Below are positions 35,584 to 48,280 of a DNA stretch of 64,000 bases, piece by piece (within the stretch, counting starts at the first letter, position 1; every line of letters begins with the position of its first letter). A model generated the notes under the pieces. It was not told where the DNA came from and searched no databases. It saw only the letters and a program-made list of their open reading frames with translations. Source of the stretch: Temnothorax longispinosus (taxonomy: Eukaryota; Arthropoda; Insecta; Hymenoptera; Formicidae); the NCBI RefSeq assembly GCF_030848805.1, contig NC_092358.1, positions 23,213,832 to 23,277,831 on the forward strand, read 5' to 3'. Position numbers and translations under genes: made by a program.

Positions 35584-37581
35584 CTAATACATTGCGTGCA
35601 GCACCGACATGTACGAAGCGGATGCTTTCATCACCTAGACGAAACAAACCAACAAATTTTATTCACGTAATAGACCGCGTATCGTTTTCAACTTTGTCTA
35701 AAAAAACATTAAACATCTTGATATTTTATCTTGTTATGATATATATTCGCAAGACAAGATTCTTACACTTGTAAAATCTTTAAGCGAAAGATCCATGATT
35801 TTTCCAGCAGTGATTGTCAATCTCTTCTGCGATCTTAATATTACAAATAATAAAATTCGACATTCGGCAGGTGGCATGTTATACCAAAGCGCCCCGTAGA
35901 CTGCATCCCCAATCGATTTGCTCTAAAAAAAAAAGAAAATAAATAGTACAACGGTACAAACAAGAAAAGAAAGTCTATCAATTTATCTGAATTCAATTTC
36001 AAGTCCGATTTAGTGACATTGTTTATGAGTTTTCTAACTTTTAAGAAACACAAGAGTCGTGAAGTACGTATAGATATATATTAAATTGATCAAGCTCGAT
36101 AAAAATTGTTCCGCAGAAATGACCAAAAGTTTGAAAATTGATTGTCAACGGCTTCGAAGAATGAATCAGAATTTTATACGTGTAGGATAATATATAGTGC
36201 GAATACCTTGGCGCTGAGATATTCTCCAGCGAAACAAAAGATAAAGGCTTCCAACGTTATGGACACGTAAAATATAGCGGATTTCAACATTAACACGGTA
36301 GCTCCGTCTTTACCGACAGACTACAAGAAGATAGCAGAGAGGACTCGGAAGGTGTATTTAATAAGTTTAGTATAAAATTATAAAAATATGCTATAAATAC
36401 ATTTGATTAATTAACGATGCGACTTACCCCTATGAATGTGAAGCCGATGCAACACATGACTACGGTATTCGACAGGAACTGCATCAGGGCGATCTCGGAA
36501 TAAAGCTCTTGAATATTGTCCGAAAGCGTTATTATTCCTTGGTGTCGACTAATCAGTAGTCTGACACTTGCAACGATTGAAAAGCGCTGTGAAGTTTCAT
36601 CGCCGCAAATTGTCAGTAATTCTCGACGAAGAATATCGATCTGTCCGCTCACGTGAAGTACCTAAACGTGACTATTAATATAGATTCCACAAAAAAACTT
36701 TAAAAACTCCCGATTATTAGCGAAAGTTATTTTCAAAATTATCCAAATTCTAGATGCGGATTTAGAAAAATACAAAATTGGTCAATTAGTTTTGATTAGC
36801 ACTCGCAAAGAAATAAGAAGTAAAACTCACAGGCAAGAAATAAAGCTAATAAATTTTAAAAAGCCATGCGTCACTCATATAATCGGTGGAACTCACCAAC
36901 GTGATGATTAAGCAATTTATCATAGCGACTAAAGAGGCTATCGACACTGCATAAAAAATCTGAACGAGCGCTAAAAGTTCGAAAAGGGGAGACGCGTCAA
37001 CTTCGAAGGGAAGTTCCATTTGTACAGGCAGTATTCTCAAGCTAATGTTGAGATTTTCGTTAAATTCAGTCTCACGACGCACAAGACTGGTCATGCAGTA
37101 GCAAATTGCGGTCGCGGCGTTAATGCTGATCAACACGTTCGAGCAACGGCGCGACAGATCGGCATTGCTCGACATGATATACGATACTGATTTATCGTAA
37201 ATATCGACGTTATTCCAGTATTCTTCCATCGCCAGCAGAATATTATAAAATATCCTGTGGAAAATTGGTCGCGTATTTTGCATCAAAACCGTCTTTCCTA
37301 TCATTTATATCGAAGGACTGTCCCTACCTGCGGTTCGACCAGAAAGATATCAGCTTCAGGCCGCCGAAACTGGCCGACAACGTGATACTAAGCGCATCGA
37401 TGAGATTCGAGATTTTGTTGATGTCGAAGTGATCGAAAATGTACACGTACTGAAAATACAGCGCCAACACCAAGCACGTCATATACGCGAGCCAAATGAC
37501 GGTTCCATTCGGTAAACCGGGCCAGATCCCAACGAATCTGAGACCGATCTCGACGGAAGTGCTGATGGAAGTTGCGCGCAT
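35584..37581 (-). CDS. Odorant receptor OR12 (7tm_6), complete, 388 aa, array copy 2
   Basis: Exons: 37581-37328, 37254-36897, 36661-36428, 36320-36207, 35922-35767, 35634-35584, all open. Differences from OR10 include GIWPGLPNG in exon 1, QMELPFEV in exon 2, SVGKDG at the start of exon 4, VYGALWYN and DLSLKDFTS in exon 5, and VMKAS in exon 6. A Met at 37602 would give a seven-residue extension. The promoter palindrome is intact, but the DNA beyond about 38060 has been removed by a deletion, so the far upstream region differs from its sister genes. Confidence 0.93.
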
Positions 37582-37705
37582 TATCTCACGGAATCGGACC
37601 ACCGCGACGTTTTCTCGTCAAAAGCGAAACGATTATCTTACGAGCAACGCTACTCGCAAATTAAGCATTGAGTTTCGACGAGCTATAACTTCGGTCGCAG
37701 TGCGA

Positions 37706-37722
37706 GGCAACAATGCGTTGCC
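37706..37722. promoter_or_regulatory. Conserved palindrome upstream of OR12
   Basis: Identical copy of the 17-base palindrome described upstream of OR10, 125 bases from the start codon. Confidence 0.4.
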
Positions 37723-38062
37723 CCTTCGTCGATCGTTATCAATCAATCGCAATTACGTGTGTTCTTACCGTGCTCGGTGCAACAGCAAAAAATAGCGTAT
37801 ACGTTACATTTTTACGATGATTACAGGTTACAGAGAAAGAAAGAGCGTAATTCGAGACGACATATATTGAACGTTACGCGGAAGGGGACGTAAGTTATTC
37901 ATTTAATAAAAAAAAAAGAAAGATCCGTTGAGCGCATGTGCACAATGTCAGATACGTTGAAAGACTTGAGAGACATAAAAGTAAAGGGAAGGGAGTGTTG
38001 CTACAAAGAAAATTGTAAGAAGATCTAAACGCGCAATGTTCTTTTATAAACAAAAGTAACAT

Positions 38063-39394
38063 GGAATTACATAAAATAAAATAATTTTTGTTATTACTTT
38101 TCGATTGTTACCGGTAATTTTTAACAACAGCGAGTAAATTATATAAATTGGTTATGCAACAGCAAAGCAAAATCATGTATTATACCTACGACAATTAAAT
38201 ATTATGTAGTTATACGCAAATCTCTCGTTAATTGCTCGTATGTCTCTATATGGAATTAATTCTTCATATTTCATGTTATTTTTAAAAGATTTAAAATTAA
38301 TCTGAACTTGATTTAGAAACGTGCTATGCCAAGTACACAGTTAAATTTAGAAAAAATTTCGTCTACGTTATTTGTTTCGTAACATGAATAAGTAAACTCA
38401 CCATTAAGGAGTAAAGCCACTCTAGAATTTTCAAAAAAAACGATTTTTTTTGGTTAAACGATGCTTTAAGGTCTTAGAAATAAGGTACACTTGGTTTCAA
38501 AGCTCTGAAAAATCTCTATTATCCCTTTTTCGTAATCCGTCTGCCGCCGCGTTCACATCTGTGAATGGTGAAACTGAAACTTTAAACGCGTTTTTCTCGA
38601 AATCGCTTTTTTAAAGTCGGGCGGAATCAGAACTCGAACACCTTTTATCCGATTGACTTGAAATTTTGAGTGAAACTTTACAATAACATTATCTTTAGAA
38701 GTACCTAGGGATTTTGCGATAAGTTGAACAAAACTTCTTTTATAAACAATTTTGTGCGACATTTTTTAGCGAAAAGTGAAGCACTTTTTTCCAACATGCG
38801 CACCATTCTTACAAAAAATGATATTTCGCAATTCTCCTAGGTACTTCTATAGAAAAACTTATATATTTTTCAAAAATCTTTAAATTTTTGTTCCAGCTTA
38901 GAAATTATAGGAGCTTCGATTCTGCCCGTTGGACGCCTTCCGCAAAAAGGCACTTTGGAGCAATGGCTCTGGTGCCGCCATTTTGGCAATAAATAATTAA
39001 TAAAAATTTTTTTTTATACTTTAATATATAAATAATAAATAGAATTAAACCGATTTTCATTTATGATTATTGTATTTCTGAAAAAAATTATCAAAAATTG
39101 GCTTTTTTGGGACTCTAGAGTGGCGTTACACCTTAATTGATTAAAAATATCGTAAGTTTTAATAGTAGAAAACTCTCTCTATAAGACATCGTAGAATGTT
39201 GAGACCATCTATCATGTCGTGCGGAAGTATATGACAAAATATCAACACTGACAAATCTGCATCGTCGTCAGACTGATCCAGAAGACGCGACGGAGGACCT
39301 TGCAAGATAAGTCGGGCCAAACGCCGATCCCGCGGAGATTGATCTCGATCGAACGACTGCCATCGAGGATCATCGAATCGGTTTTCGGATCCAT
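38063..39394 (-). pseudogene. Odorant receptor pseudogene OR13, exon 1 relic split by a MITE
   Basis: Only exon 1 (39394 to about 39137) is left, with MDPKTDSMILDG and frameshifts, plus intron sequence from 38063. The MITE separates the exon's last codons from its splice donor near 38400. Exons 2-6 are missing: at about 38060 the upstream DNA of OR12 joins sequence that in OR11 follows exon 4, removing the 3' half of the gene. No product is possible. Confidence 0.85.
38404..39136. mobile_element. piggyBac-like MITE, 725 bases, flanked by TTAA, in exon 1 of OR13
   Basis: Element 38408-39132 lies between TTAA copies (38404-38407 and 39133-39136). Its ends are inverted repeats: GGAGTAAAGCCACTCTAGA on the left against GGTGTAACGCCACTCTAGAG read inward from the right. 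The empty site is seen in OR11, OR15 and OR17 (CACCATTGATTGATTA). No transposase frame is present, so it is non-autonomous. TTAA duplication is the hallmark of piggyBac transposition. Confidence 0.85.
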
Positions 39395-40444
39395 TTTTGG
39401 AATTCTGATTTCGAAAAATACTTCCGACCAAGACGCCTCTTTACATCGGTACCACCGTGAAACTTTGATATTTTGTCGAATATCTAAACGTGTACTTCGT
39501 GTTGCGATGTTGAATACATGGATGAACACGGGGGATGAACGCGTGTGAACACAGAAAAATTGCTGCACACCAGCGATTCCCCACTTCGATGTCGATAAGA
39601 ACCAATAGAAAGTACCGACAAGATATTCCCATCGCAATAAAAGAATTGTCAAATAAGGATGATTATAACAGACAAGGGTATAGATAACGAAGAAAAAAAG
39701 CGAGCAGCGGATCGGGAGAATGAATTGTTTTTGAAATTACCTTGAACCTTAAAAATTCAGGAACCGTACACGATCAGACGCACGGTACGCAAGACCCTCG
39801 GGAGATCGTGCATAATAATAGTCAGTTAGATCAAGATACTTTAAAACGGTGACACTCAATAGCGAGGTAACAAGTGACACTCAATAGCGAGGAAAATTAA
39901 ATTGATACGTCCGGATCTGACATCCTTATCGAGGGGAGAAAAATAATTATTCGCAGCGGATATACCTGTAACTATAAGCGTGTACGTACATGGTCAACAG
40001 TGAGTGAATAGTATAAAAAATACGAAACTAGAGTATTTGCATTCAAATTACGTTTCATAGGAATTTAGAATATTTATGATTTTTTGAACAATAAAATATA
40101 TGAACGTTTAAAATTATTTAGTAGAGCTTCAATTTTCTAATAACATCGAAACAAAGTGAAAATGTGAATGATCTAAAATATGAAATAAATAAAGTAAAAA
40201 ATGCTCTTGTTATTTAAAAAATCAGATATTTTATGAAAATAATGTATCGCGGAATATTCGTAAAAAAATCTAAGGATATTTATTTACTTAAATATGTTTC
40301 AATAAAGTATGTCTTATTGTACGTATATTTAGAAAAAATCTCGCACCAATTATAAACTACTATACTATGTAATGCAACACTTGCTACTGTCCAACATAGT
40401 CAGTAATCACGATGGATGCGCTTGGCACAAGTAACTGATTTCGG

Positions 40445-42442
40445 CTAATACATCGCGTGCAGCACCGACATGTACGAAGCGGATGCTTTCATCACCTAGA
40501 CGAAACAAACCAATAAATTTCATCCACGTAATAGACCGCGTATCGTTTTCAATTTTGTCTAAAAGACACTAAACATCTTGACATTCTATCTTGTTATGAT
40601 ATATATTCGCAAGATTCTTACACTTGTAAAATCTTTAAGCGAAAGATCCATGATCTTTCCAGCAGTGATTGTCAATCTTTTCTGCGATCTTAATATCACA
40701 AATAATAGAATCCGACATTCGGCAGGTGGCATGTTATACCAAAGCGCCTCGTAGACTGCATCCCCAATCGATTTGCTCTAAAAAAAAAAAATAATAGTAA
40801 GTAGTACAACGGTACAAACAAGAAAAAAAAGTCTATCAATTTATCTGAATTTAATTTCAAGTCCGATTCAGTGACATCGTCTAAGAGTTTTCTAACTTTT
40901 AAGAAACACAAGAGTCGTGAAGTACGTATAGATATATATTAAATTGATCAAGCTCGGTAAAAATTGTTCCGTAGAAAATGCAAAAAATTTGAAAATTGAT
41001 TGTCAACGGCTTCAAAGAATGAAACAGAATTTTATACGTATAAGCTAAAATATAGTGCGAATACCTTGGCGCTGAGGTATTCTCCAGCGAAACAAAAGAT
41101 AAAGGCTTCCAACGTTACGGCGACGTAATACATAGCGGATTTCAACATTAACACGCTAGCTCCGTCTTTACCGAGAGACTACAAGAAGATAGCAGAGAGG
41201 ACTCGGAAGGTGTATTTAATAAGTTTAGTATAAAATTATAAAAATATGCTATAAATACATTTGATTAATTAACGATGCGACTTACCCCTATGAATGTGAA
41301 GCCGATGCAACACATGACTACGGTATTCGACAGGAACTGCATCAGAGCGATCTCGGAATAGAGCTCTTCAATATTGTCCGAAAGCGTTATTATTCCTTGG
41401 TGTCGACTTATCAGGAGTCTGACACTTGCAACGATCGAAAAGCGCTGTGAAGTTTTATCGTCGCAAATTGTCAGTAATTCTCGACAAAGAATATCGATCT
41501 GTCCGCTCACGTGAAGCACCTAAACGTGACTATTAATAGATTTCACAAAAAAACTTTAAAAACTTCTGATTATTAGCGAAAGTTCTTTTCAAAATTATCC
41601 AAATTCTAGATGCGGATTTAGAAAAAAACAAAAATTGGTCTTAATTAGTTTTGATTAGCACTCGCAAAGGAATAAGAAATAAAGCTCACAGGCAAGAAAT
41701 AAAGCTAATAAATTTTAAAAAGCCGTGCGTCACTCGTATAATCGGTGGAACTCACCAACGTGATGATCAAGCAATTTATCATAGCGACTAAAGAGGCTAT
41801 CGACACTGCATAAAAAATCTGAACAAGCGCTAAAAGTTCGAAGAGGGGAGACGCGTCAACTTCGAAGGGAAATTCCATTTGTACAGGCAGTACTCTCAAG
41901 CTAATGTTTAGATCCTCGTTAAATTCGGTCTCACGACGCACAAGAGTAATCATGCAGTAGCAAGTTGCGGTCGCGGCGTTAATGCTGATCAACACGTTCG
42001 AGCAACGGCGCGACAGATCGGCATTGCCCGACATGATATACGATACCGATTTATCGTAAATATCGACGTTGTTCCAGTGTTCTTCCATCACCAGCAGAAT
42101 ATCATAAAATATCCTGTAGAAAATTGCTCGCATATTTTGCATCAAAACCGTCGTTCCAGTCATTTACATCGAGGAACTATGTCCCTACCTGCGGTTCGAC
42201 CAGAGAGATATCAGCTTTAGGCCGCCGAAGCTGGCCGACAACGTGGTACTAAGCGCATCGATGAAATCCGAGATTTTGTTGATCTCGAAATGATCGAAAA
42301 TGTACACGTACTCAAAATACAGCGCCAACACCAAGCACGTCATATACGCGAGCCAAATGACGGTTCCATACGGTAAACCGGGCCATATCCCAACGAATCT
42401 GAGGCCGATCTCGACGGAAGTGCTGATGGAAGTTGCGCGCAT
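40445..42442 (-). CDS. Odorant receptor OR14 (7tm_6), complete, 388 aa, array copy 3
   Basis: Exons: 42442-42189, 42113-41756, 41519-41286, 41178-41065, 40777-40622, 40495-40445, all open. Start MRATSIST is kept; an in-frame Met at 42502 would add 20 residues, but it arises from a local duplication (CCACCGCGGTGGTCGCGGTG, 42462-42490) not found in the sister genes. Copy-specific changes are ALYFEYVY in exon 1, QMEFPFEV in exon 2, DILCRELLTICDDKTS in exon 3 and FCFAGEYLSAK preceded by YYVAVTLEA in exon 4. Exon 5 keeps SKSIGDAVYEALWYN. Confidence 0.93.
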
Positions 42443-42586
42443 TATCCTTACGGAATCGGACCACCGCGGTGGTCGCGGTGCACCGCGACGTTTCCTCGTC
42501 AAAAGTGAAACGATTATCTTACGAGCAACGCTACTCGCAAATTAAGCATTGAGTTTCGACGAGCTATAACTCCGGTCGTAGTGCGA

Positions 42587-42603
42587 GGCAACAATGCGTT
42601 GCC
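42587..42603. promoter_or_regulatory. Conserved palindrome upstream of OR14
   Basis: Identical 17-base palindrome. Spacing to the start is 145 bases because of the local duplication at about 42462-42490. Confidence 0.4.
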
Positions 42604-43358
42604 CCTTCGTCGATCGTTATCAATCAATCGCAATTACGTGTGTTCTTACCGTGCTCGGTGCAACGACAAAAAATAGCGTACGTTACATTTTTACGATGAT
42701 TACAGGTTACAGAGAAGAAAAAGCGTAATTCAAGACGACATATATTGAACGTTACGCGGAAGGGGACGTAAGTTATTCATTTAATAAAAAAAAATGAAAG
42801 ATCCGTTGAGCACATGTGCACAATGTCAGATGCGTTGAAAGACTTGAGAGACATAAAAGTAAAGAGAAGAGAGTGTTGCTACAAAGAGACTTGTGAGAAG
42901 ATCTAAACGCGCATTGTTGTTTTATAAACAAAAGTAATAACGAATTAACGTTTGATCATATTTACGTGCTTCTTAGAAAGATCAGAGAAAATTATTTATT
43001 CTACCAATGTCTTGAATTACAATATATAGGTACGTAACATGCGTTACTTAAAGTTTATTTATCAAAAAGACCTTTATACAATTTAAAATATTACTTGAGT
43101 AAACATCTCTAATTTCGAATGATATTTATTTCTGTCCCAACAATTCGTTAGTAGCATTGATGCGCTTCCAATATCACGTTGCATTAAATAAGCGCATATG
43201 TGCTACGTTAAAGATCGTCTGATAATTAAATTTATAACTAATTATTATATTTCAAGGATCAATATTTGCATGCGATTTTCTACGTCTTCCTACGATCAGT
43301 TTCATCAAGTGCACGAGCAAATGTAATTGCCATTGATATCCGTATCCGGGCCGTAATT

Positions 43359-44812
43359 TCATAATAATTGCATGCAATGTCGACACGTATGATGCAGAAA
43401 TTTTAAGACTTGTGTATACGAAATAGTATATTGTACAACTAGTGGGAAAAGTGGTCGATTCTGAATGAGTATGAAGTTGGTCGCACGAGCGAAGTGAGTC
43501 ACTCCAATTTATATTGAGTGACTCACTTCGCTCGTGCGACCATCACACTCATTTGGGCTCGACCACTCTTCCCACGAGTTGTTCATACTATTTTTCCTAA
43601 CAAGAGCGTGAAACAGGCCGCTTTTCGCGCTTGTTTTACAATTTTATTTCTCCACTAGTTGAGAAATAGCTCCATTTTTTAACTAGTGGAGAAATGAATC
43701 GTTTTGCTCACTCAAAACAAGCACAAAAAGCGGCCCATTTCACGTTCGCGTTAGAAAAATATATTTTCCATTGTAAGTATTAAGTATATTGAATATATGC
43801 ATAGTCCCAAAGACCACTGAATCGTTAGCATTAAAAATTGTGTGCACATTCAACTTTGACATTCATTGGATACGTGTTATCCATGAGCAAAATTTTGTAT
43901 GTATGAGAAATGGATTTTACGCGGTGAATCCTTTCAGAGAAACATCCATCACTTTTCCAGCGGTGATCGTCAATCTCTTTTGCGACCTCACAATCACAAG
44001 CAGAAGAGTTAGACATCTGGCTGGACGTCATTTTGTATCGGACTCCTGGACGGCGTCCTAGACGGATTCCTAGACGGCATCTACGATCGACTAAAAAACA
44101 TTTAGTTGAGTTCTATGAATGTCGAAAGAATATTCTTTTTCTGGAAAAAATTTTGCTTGACGTAAATACGTGCATATAGTAGCAACTTGTAAAGTTACGT
44201 ACTCGCATAATTGCCTACTAATACAGCAATTTATCAAGAAATAAGATCGTTCCGATAAAATACAGTTTAAATGTAACTTTCGTGTTAAGATATTTTCGGC
44301 GAAGCAATAAAGGAACATGCAACAGCAAAGCAAAATCATGTACAACAATTAAATATTATGTAGTTATACGCAAATCTCTCGTTAATTGCTCGTATGTCTC
44401 TGTATGGAATTAATTCTTCATAATTCATGTTATTTTTAAAAAATATCAAATTAATCTAAACTCGATTTAGAAACGTGCTATGCAAAGTACACAATTGAAT
44501 TTAAAAAAGATTTTATCCACGTCATTTGTTTTGTAACATGAATAAGTGAGCTCACCATTGATTGATTAAAAATATCATAAGTTTTAATAGTAGAAGGCTC
44601 TCTCTATAAGACATCGTAGAGTGTTGAGGCCATCTGTCAGGTCGTCCGTGCGGAAGTATATGACGAAATATCAACACTGACAAATCTGCATCGTCATCAG
44701 ACTGATCCAGAAGACGCGACGAAGGACCGTGCAAGATGAGTCTGGCCAAACGCCGATCACCGATCTCGATCGAACTGCCATCGAGGATCATCGAATCGGT
44801 TTTCGGATCCAT
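43359..44812 (-). pseudogene. Odorant receptor pseudogene OR15 (array partner, copy 3)
   Basis: The remnants have the same plan as OR11: exon 6 from about 43410 to 43359, interrupted just downstream in the plus direction by a hairpin element; exon 5 at 44090-43921 with frameshifts around the GACGG repeats; an exon 4 fragment near 44275-44320; and exon 1 44812-44556 with MDPKTDSMILDGSSIEIG, a shortened and frame-broken copy. Exons 2 and 3 are absent, at the same place as in OR11 and OR17. Confidence 0.85.
43425..43757. mobile_element. Double-hairpin insertion of about 330 bases
   Basis: Two adjacent palindromes, 43430-43592 and about 43597-43757, are present only in this array copy. The first folds on GTCGCACGAGCGAAGTGAGTC around a short TTATA loop. 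The second folds on AACAAGAGCGTGAAACAGGCCGC (first 20 bases given as AACAAGAGCGTGAAACAGGC), with a central ACTAGTGGAGAAAT inverted repeat. It interrupts DNA that is continuous in OR11 and OR17. There is no coding capacity and no transposon family is recognised. Confidence 0.75.
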
Positions 44813-45861
44813 TTTCGGAGTTCTGACTTCGAAAGGTACTTCCGACCGAGACGCCTCCTTACATCGGTACCACCGTGAAACTTTGATATTTCGTCGAAAA
44901 TTCAACCGTGTACTTCGTGTTGCGATGTTGAACACATGGATGAACACGGGGGATGAACGCGAGTGAACACGGAAAAATCGCTACGCACCAGCGATTCCCC
45001 ACCTCGATGTCGATATGAACCAATAGGAAGTACCGACAAGATATTCTTATCGCAATGGAAAAATTGTCAAATAAGGATGATTATAACAGACAGCTAAGTG
45101 AGGGTATAGATAACGAAGAAAAAAAAGCGAGCAGCGGAGAGAGAATAAATTGTTTTTGAAATTACCTTGAATCTTAAAAATTTAGGAACCGTACACGATC
45201 AGACGCACGGTACGCAAGAATCTCGAGAGATCGTGTGTAATAATAGTCAGTTAGATCAAGACACTTTAAAATGTGGAAAGCAACATGCAAGCGACATTTA
45301 ATAGCGAGGAAAGTTAAATTAGTACGTCCGGATCTGCCATCCTTATCGAGGGGAAAACAATAATTATTCGCAGCGGGTATACCTGTAACTATGAGCGTGT
45401 AAGTACATAGACAACAGTGAGTGAATAGTATGAAAAAGACGAAACTAGAGTATTTGCATTCAAATTACGTTTTATATGAATTTACAATATTCATGATTTT
45501 TTGAACAATGAAATATATGAACGTTTAAAATTATTTAGTAAAGCTTTGATTTTCTAATGATATCGAAACGAAGTGAAAATGTGAATGACCTAAAATATGA
45601 AATAAATACAGTATAAAAAATACTTTTTTTATTTAAAAAATCAGAGATTTTATGATAATAAGGTATCGCGGTTTATTCGAAAAAAAATCTTAGGATCTAT
45701 TTACTTATATATGTTTCAATAAAATATGTCTTATTGTTCGTATATTTAGAAAAAATCTCGCACCAATTATAAACTACTACACTATGTAATGCAACACTTG
45801 CTACTGTCCAACATAGTCAGTAATCACGATGGATGCGCTTGGCACAAGTAACTGATCTCGG

Positions 45862-48138
45862 CTAATACATCGCGTGCAGCACCGACATGTACGAAGCGGA
45901 TGCTTTCATCACCTAGACGAAACAAACCAATAAATTTCATTCACGTAATAGACCGCGTATCGTTTTCAATTTTGTCTAAAAGACACTAAACATTTCATCT
46001 TGTTATGATATATATTCGCAAGACAAGATTCTTACACTTGTAAAATCTTTAAGCGAAAGATCCATGATCTTTCCAGCAGTGATTGTCAATCTCTTCTGCG
46101 ATCTTAATATCACAAATAATAAAATTTGACATTCGGCAGGTGGAATGTTATACCAAAGCGCCTGGTAGACTGCATCGCCAATCGATTTGCTCTGAAAAAA
46201 AAAACAGCACGAACCAGAAAAGAAAGTTTATCAATTTATCTGAATTCAATTTCAATTTCCGATTCAGTGACATTGTCTAAAAGTTTTAGAACTTTTAAGA
46301 AACACAGGAGTCGTAGATATATATTAAATTGATCAAGCTCGGTAAAGGTTGTCCCGCAGAAAAAGCAAAAAGTTTGAAAATTGATTGTCAACGGCTTCAA
46401 AGAATAAAATAAAATTTTGTACGTGTGTGGTGGTCGCGCGCGCCCCTATCGAGACGGCAACACATTAGCCACATTTTCTCGCGAGCGCTCGTCCGCGCCG
46501 ACATTAATATATAAACAAATTCGGTAACAACATCCATTGCCCCGATCGACACTATCACCGACGATCTCATCGGACGACGAGTTAGACGGGCATATAGTGG
46601 AGTGGCACCATCGCGACTCGCAGAGAGTCGCATGGTATTTTTGGGGACGTATCCTCCACTTACCATCATACATCCAAAAACATACACTCTTCTCCATCAC
46701 TATCATCCATTACCAACACCGACATACGTATCACCAAAGTGTAAGATAAAATATAGTGCAAATACCTTGGCGCTGAGGTATTCTCCAGCGAAACAAAAGA
46801 TAAAGGCTTCCAACGTTACGGCGACGTAAAACATAGCGGATTTCAACATTAATACGGTAGCTCCGTCTTTACCGAGAGACTACAAGAAGCAGAGAGAACT
46901 CGGAAGGTGTATTTAATAAATTTGGTATAAAATTATAAAAATATGCTATAAATATATTTAATTAATTAACGATGCGACTTACCCCTATGAAGGTGAAGCC
47001 GACGAAACACATGACCACGGTATTCGACAAAAACTGCATCAGAGCGATCTCGGAATAGAGCTCTTCAATATTGTCCGAAAGCGTTATTATTCCTTGGTGT
47101 CGACTAATAAGCAGTCTGACACTTGCAACGATTGAAAAGCGCTGTGAAGTTTCATTGCCGCAAATTGTCAGTAATTCTCGACGAAGAATATCGATCTGTC
47201 CGCTCACGTGAAGCACCTAAACGTTGACTATTAATACAGTTCACAAAAAACTTTAAAAACTTCCGATTATTAGCAAAAAATTTTTTCAAAATTATCCAAA
47301 TCTAGATGCGGATTTAGAAAAAGACAAAAATTGGTTTTAATTAGTTTTGATCAGCACTCGTAAAGGAATGAGAAATAAAGCTCACAGGCAAGAAATAAAG
47401 CTAATAAATTTTACAAAGCCATGCGTCACTCATATAATCGGTGGAACTCACCAACGTGATGAGCAAGCAATTTATCATAGCGTTTAAAGAGGCCACCGAC
47501 ACTGCATAAAAAAGCTGAACAAGCGCTAAAAGTTCGAAAAGGGGAGACGCGTCAACTTCGAAGGGAAATTCCATCTTTATAGGTAACACTTTCGAACTAA
47601 TGTTGAGATCCTCGTTAAATTCGGTCTCACGACGCACAAGAGTGGTCATGCAGTAGTAAATTGTGGCCGTGGCGTTAATGCTGATCAACACGTTCGAGCA
47701 ACGGCGCGACAAATCGGCATTGCCCGACATGATATACGATACCGATTTATCGTAAATATCGACGTTGTTCCAGTGTCCTTCCATCGCCAGCAGGATATCA
47801 TAAAATATCCTGTGGAAAATTGCTCGCGTATTTTGCATCAAAATCGTTGTTTCTATCATTTACATCGAGGAACTATATCCCTACCTGCGATTCGACCAGA
47901 GAGATATCAGCTTCAGGCCGCCGAGGCTGGCCGATAACATGATACTAAGCGCATCGATGAGATCCGAGATTTTGTTGACGTCGAAGTGATCGAAAATGTA
48001 CACGTACTGAAAATACAGCGCCAGCACCAAGCACGTCATATACACGAGCCAAATGACAGTTCCATACGGTAAACCGGGCCAGATCCCAACGAATCTGAGG
48101 CCGATCTCGACGGAAGTGCTGATGGAAGTTGCGCGCAT
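45862..48138 (-). CDS. Odorant receptor OR16 (7tm_6), complete, 388 aa, array copy 4
   Basis: Exons: 48138-47885, 47809-47452, 47216-46983, 46879-46766, 46191-46036, 45912-45862, all open. Intron 4 is longer than in sister genes because of a GC-rich insert of about 312 bases (46427-46738), yet donor and acceptor are unaltered. Copy-specific changes are GTVIWLVY in exon 1, VQLFYAVSVASLNAMI in exon 2, VMCFVGFTFIG in exon 3, VYQALWYNIPPAECQ in exon 5. A Met three codons upstream (48147) is an alternative start. Exon 2 is closest to that of OR10 by eye. Confidence 0.92.
46427..46738. mobile_element. GC-rich insertion in intron 4 of OR16
   Basis: About 312 bases absent from the same intron of OR10, 12, 14 and 18 lie between possible GTGT target duplicates (46423-46426 and 46739-46742). 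The DNA is far richer in GC than its surroundings, with CGCGCGCGCC near the left end. Ends GTGGTG and CACCAAA are weakly inverted. Small open frames on both strands have no known domain. It may be a SINE or a short DNA element. Confidence 0.6.
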
Positions 48139-48263
48139 TATCCTCACGGAATCGGACCACCGCGACGTTTCCTCGTCAAAAGCGAAACGATTATCTTACG
48201 AGCAACGCTACTCGCAAATTAAGCATTGAGTTTCGACGAGCTATAACTCCGGTCGCAGTGCGA

Positions 48264-48280
48264 GGCAACAATGCGTTGCC
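48264..48280. promoter_or_regulatory. Conserved palindrome upstream of OR16
   Basis: Identical 17-base palindrome, 126 bases from the start codon. Confidence 0.4.

Noticed and set aside
42443..42502. A 20-residue longer N-terminus for OR14
   Set aside because: The extra frame arises from a local duplication of promoter-proximal DNA found only in this copy. MRATSIST is the start shared by all five genes.
46397..46829. Overlapping open frames on both strands in OR16 intron 4
   Set aside because: They come from the GC-rich insert, where stops are rare. No domain is visible.
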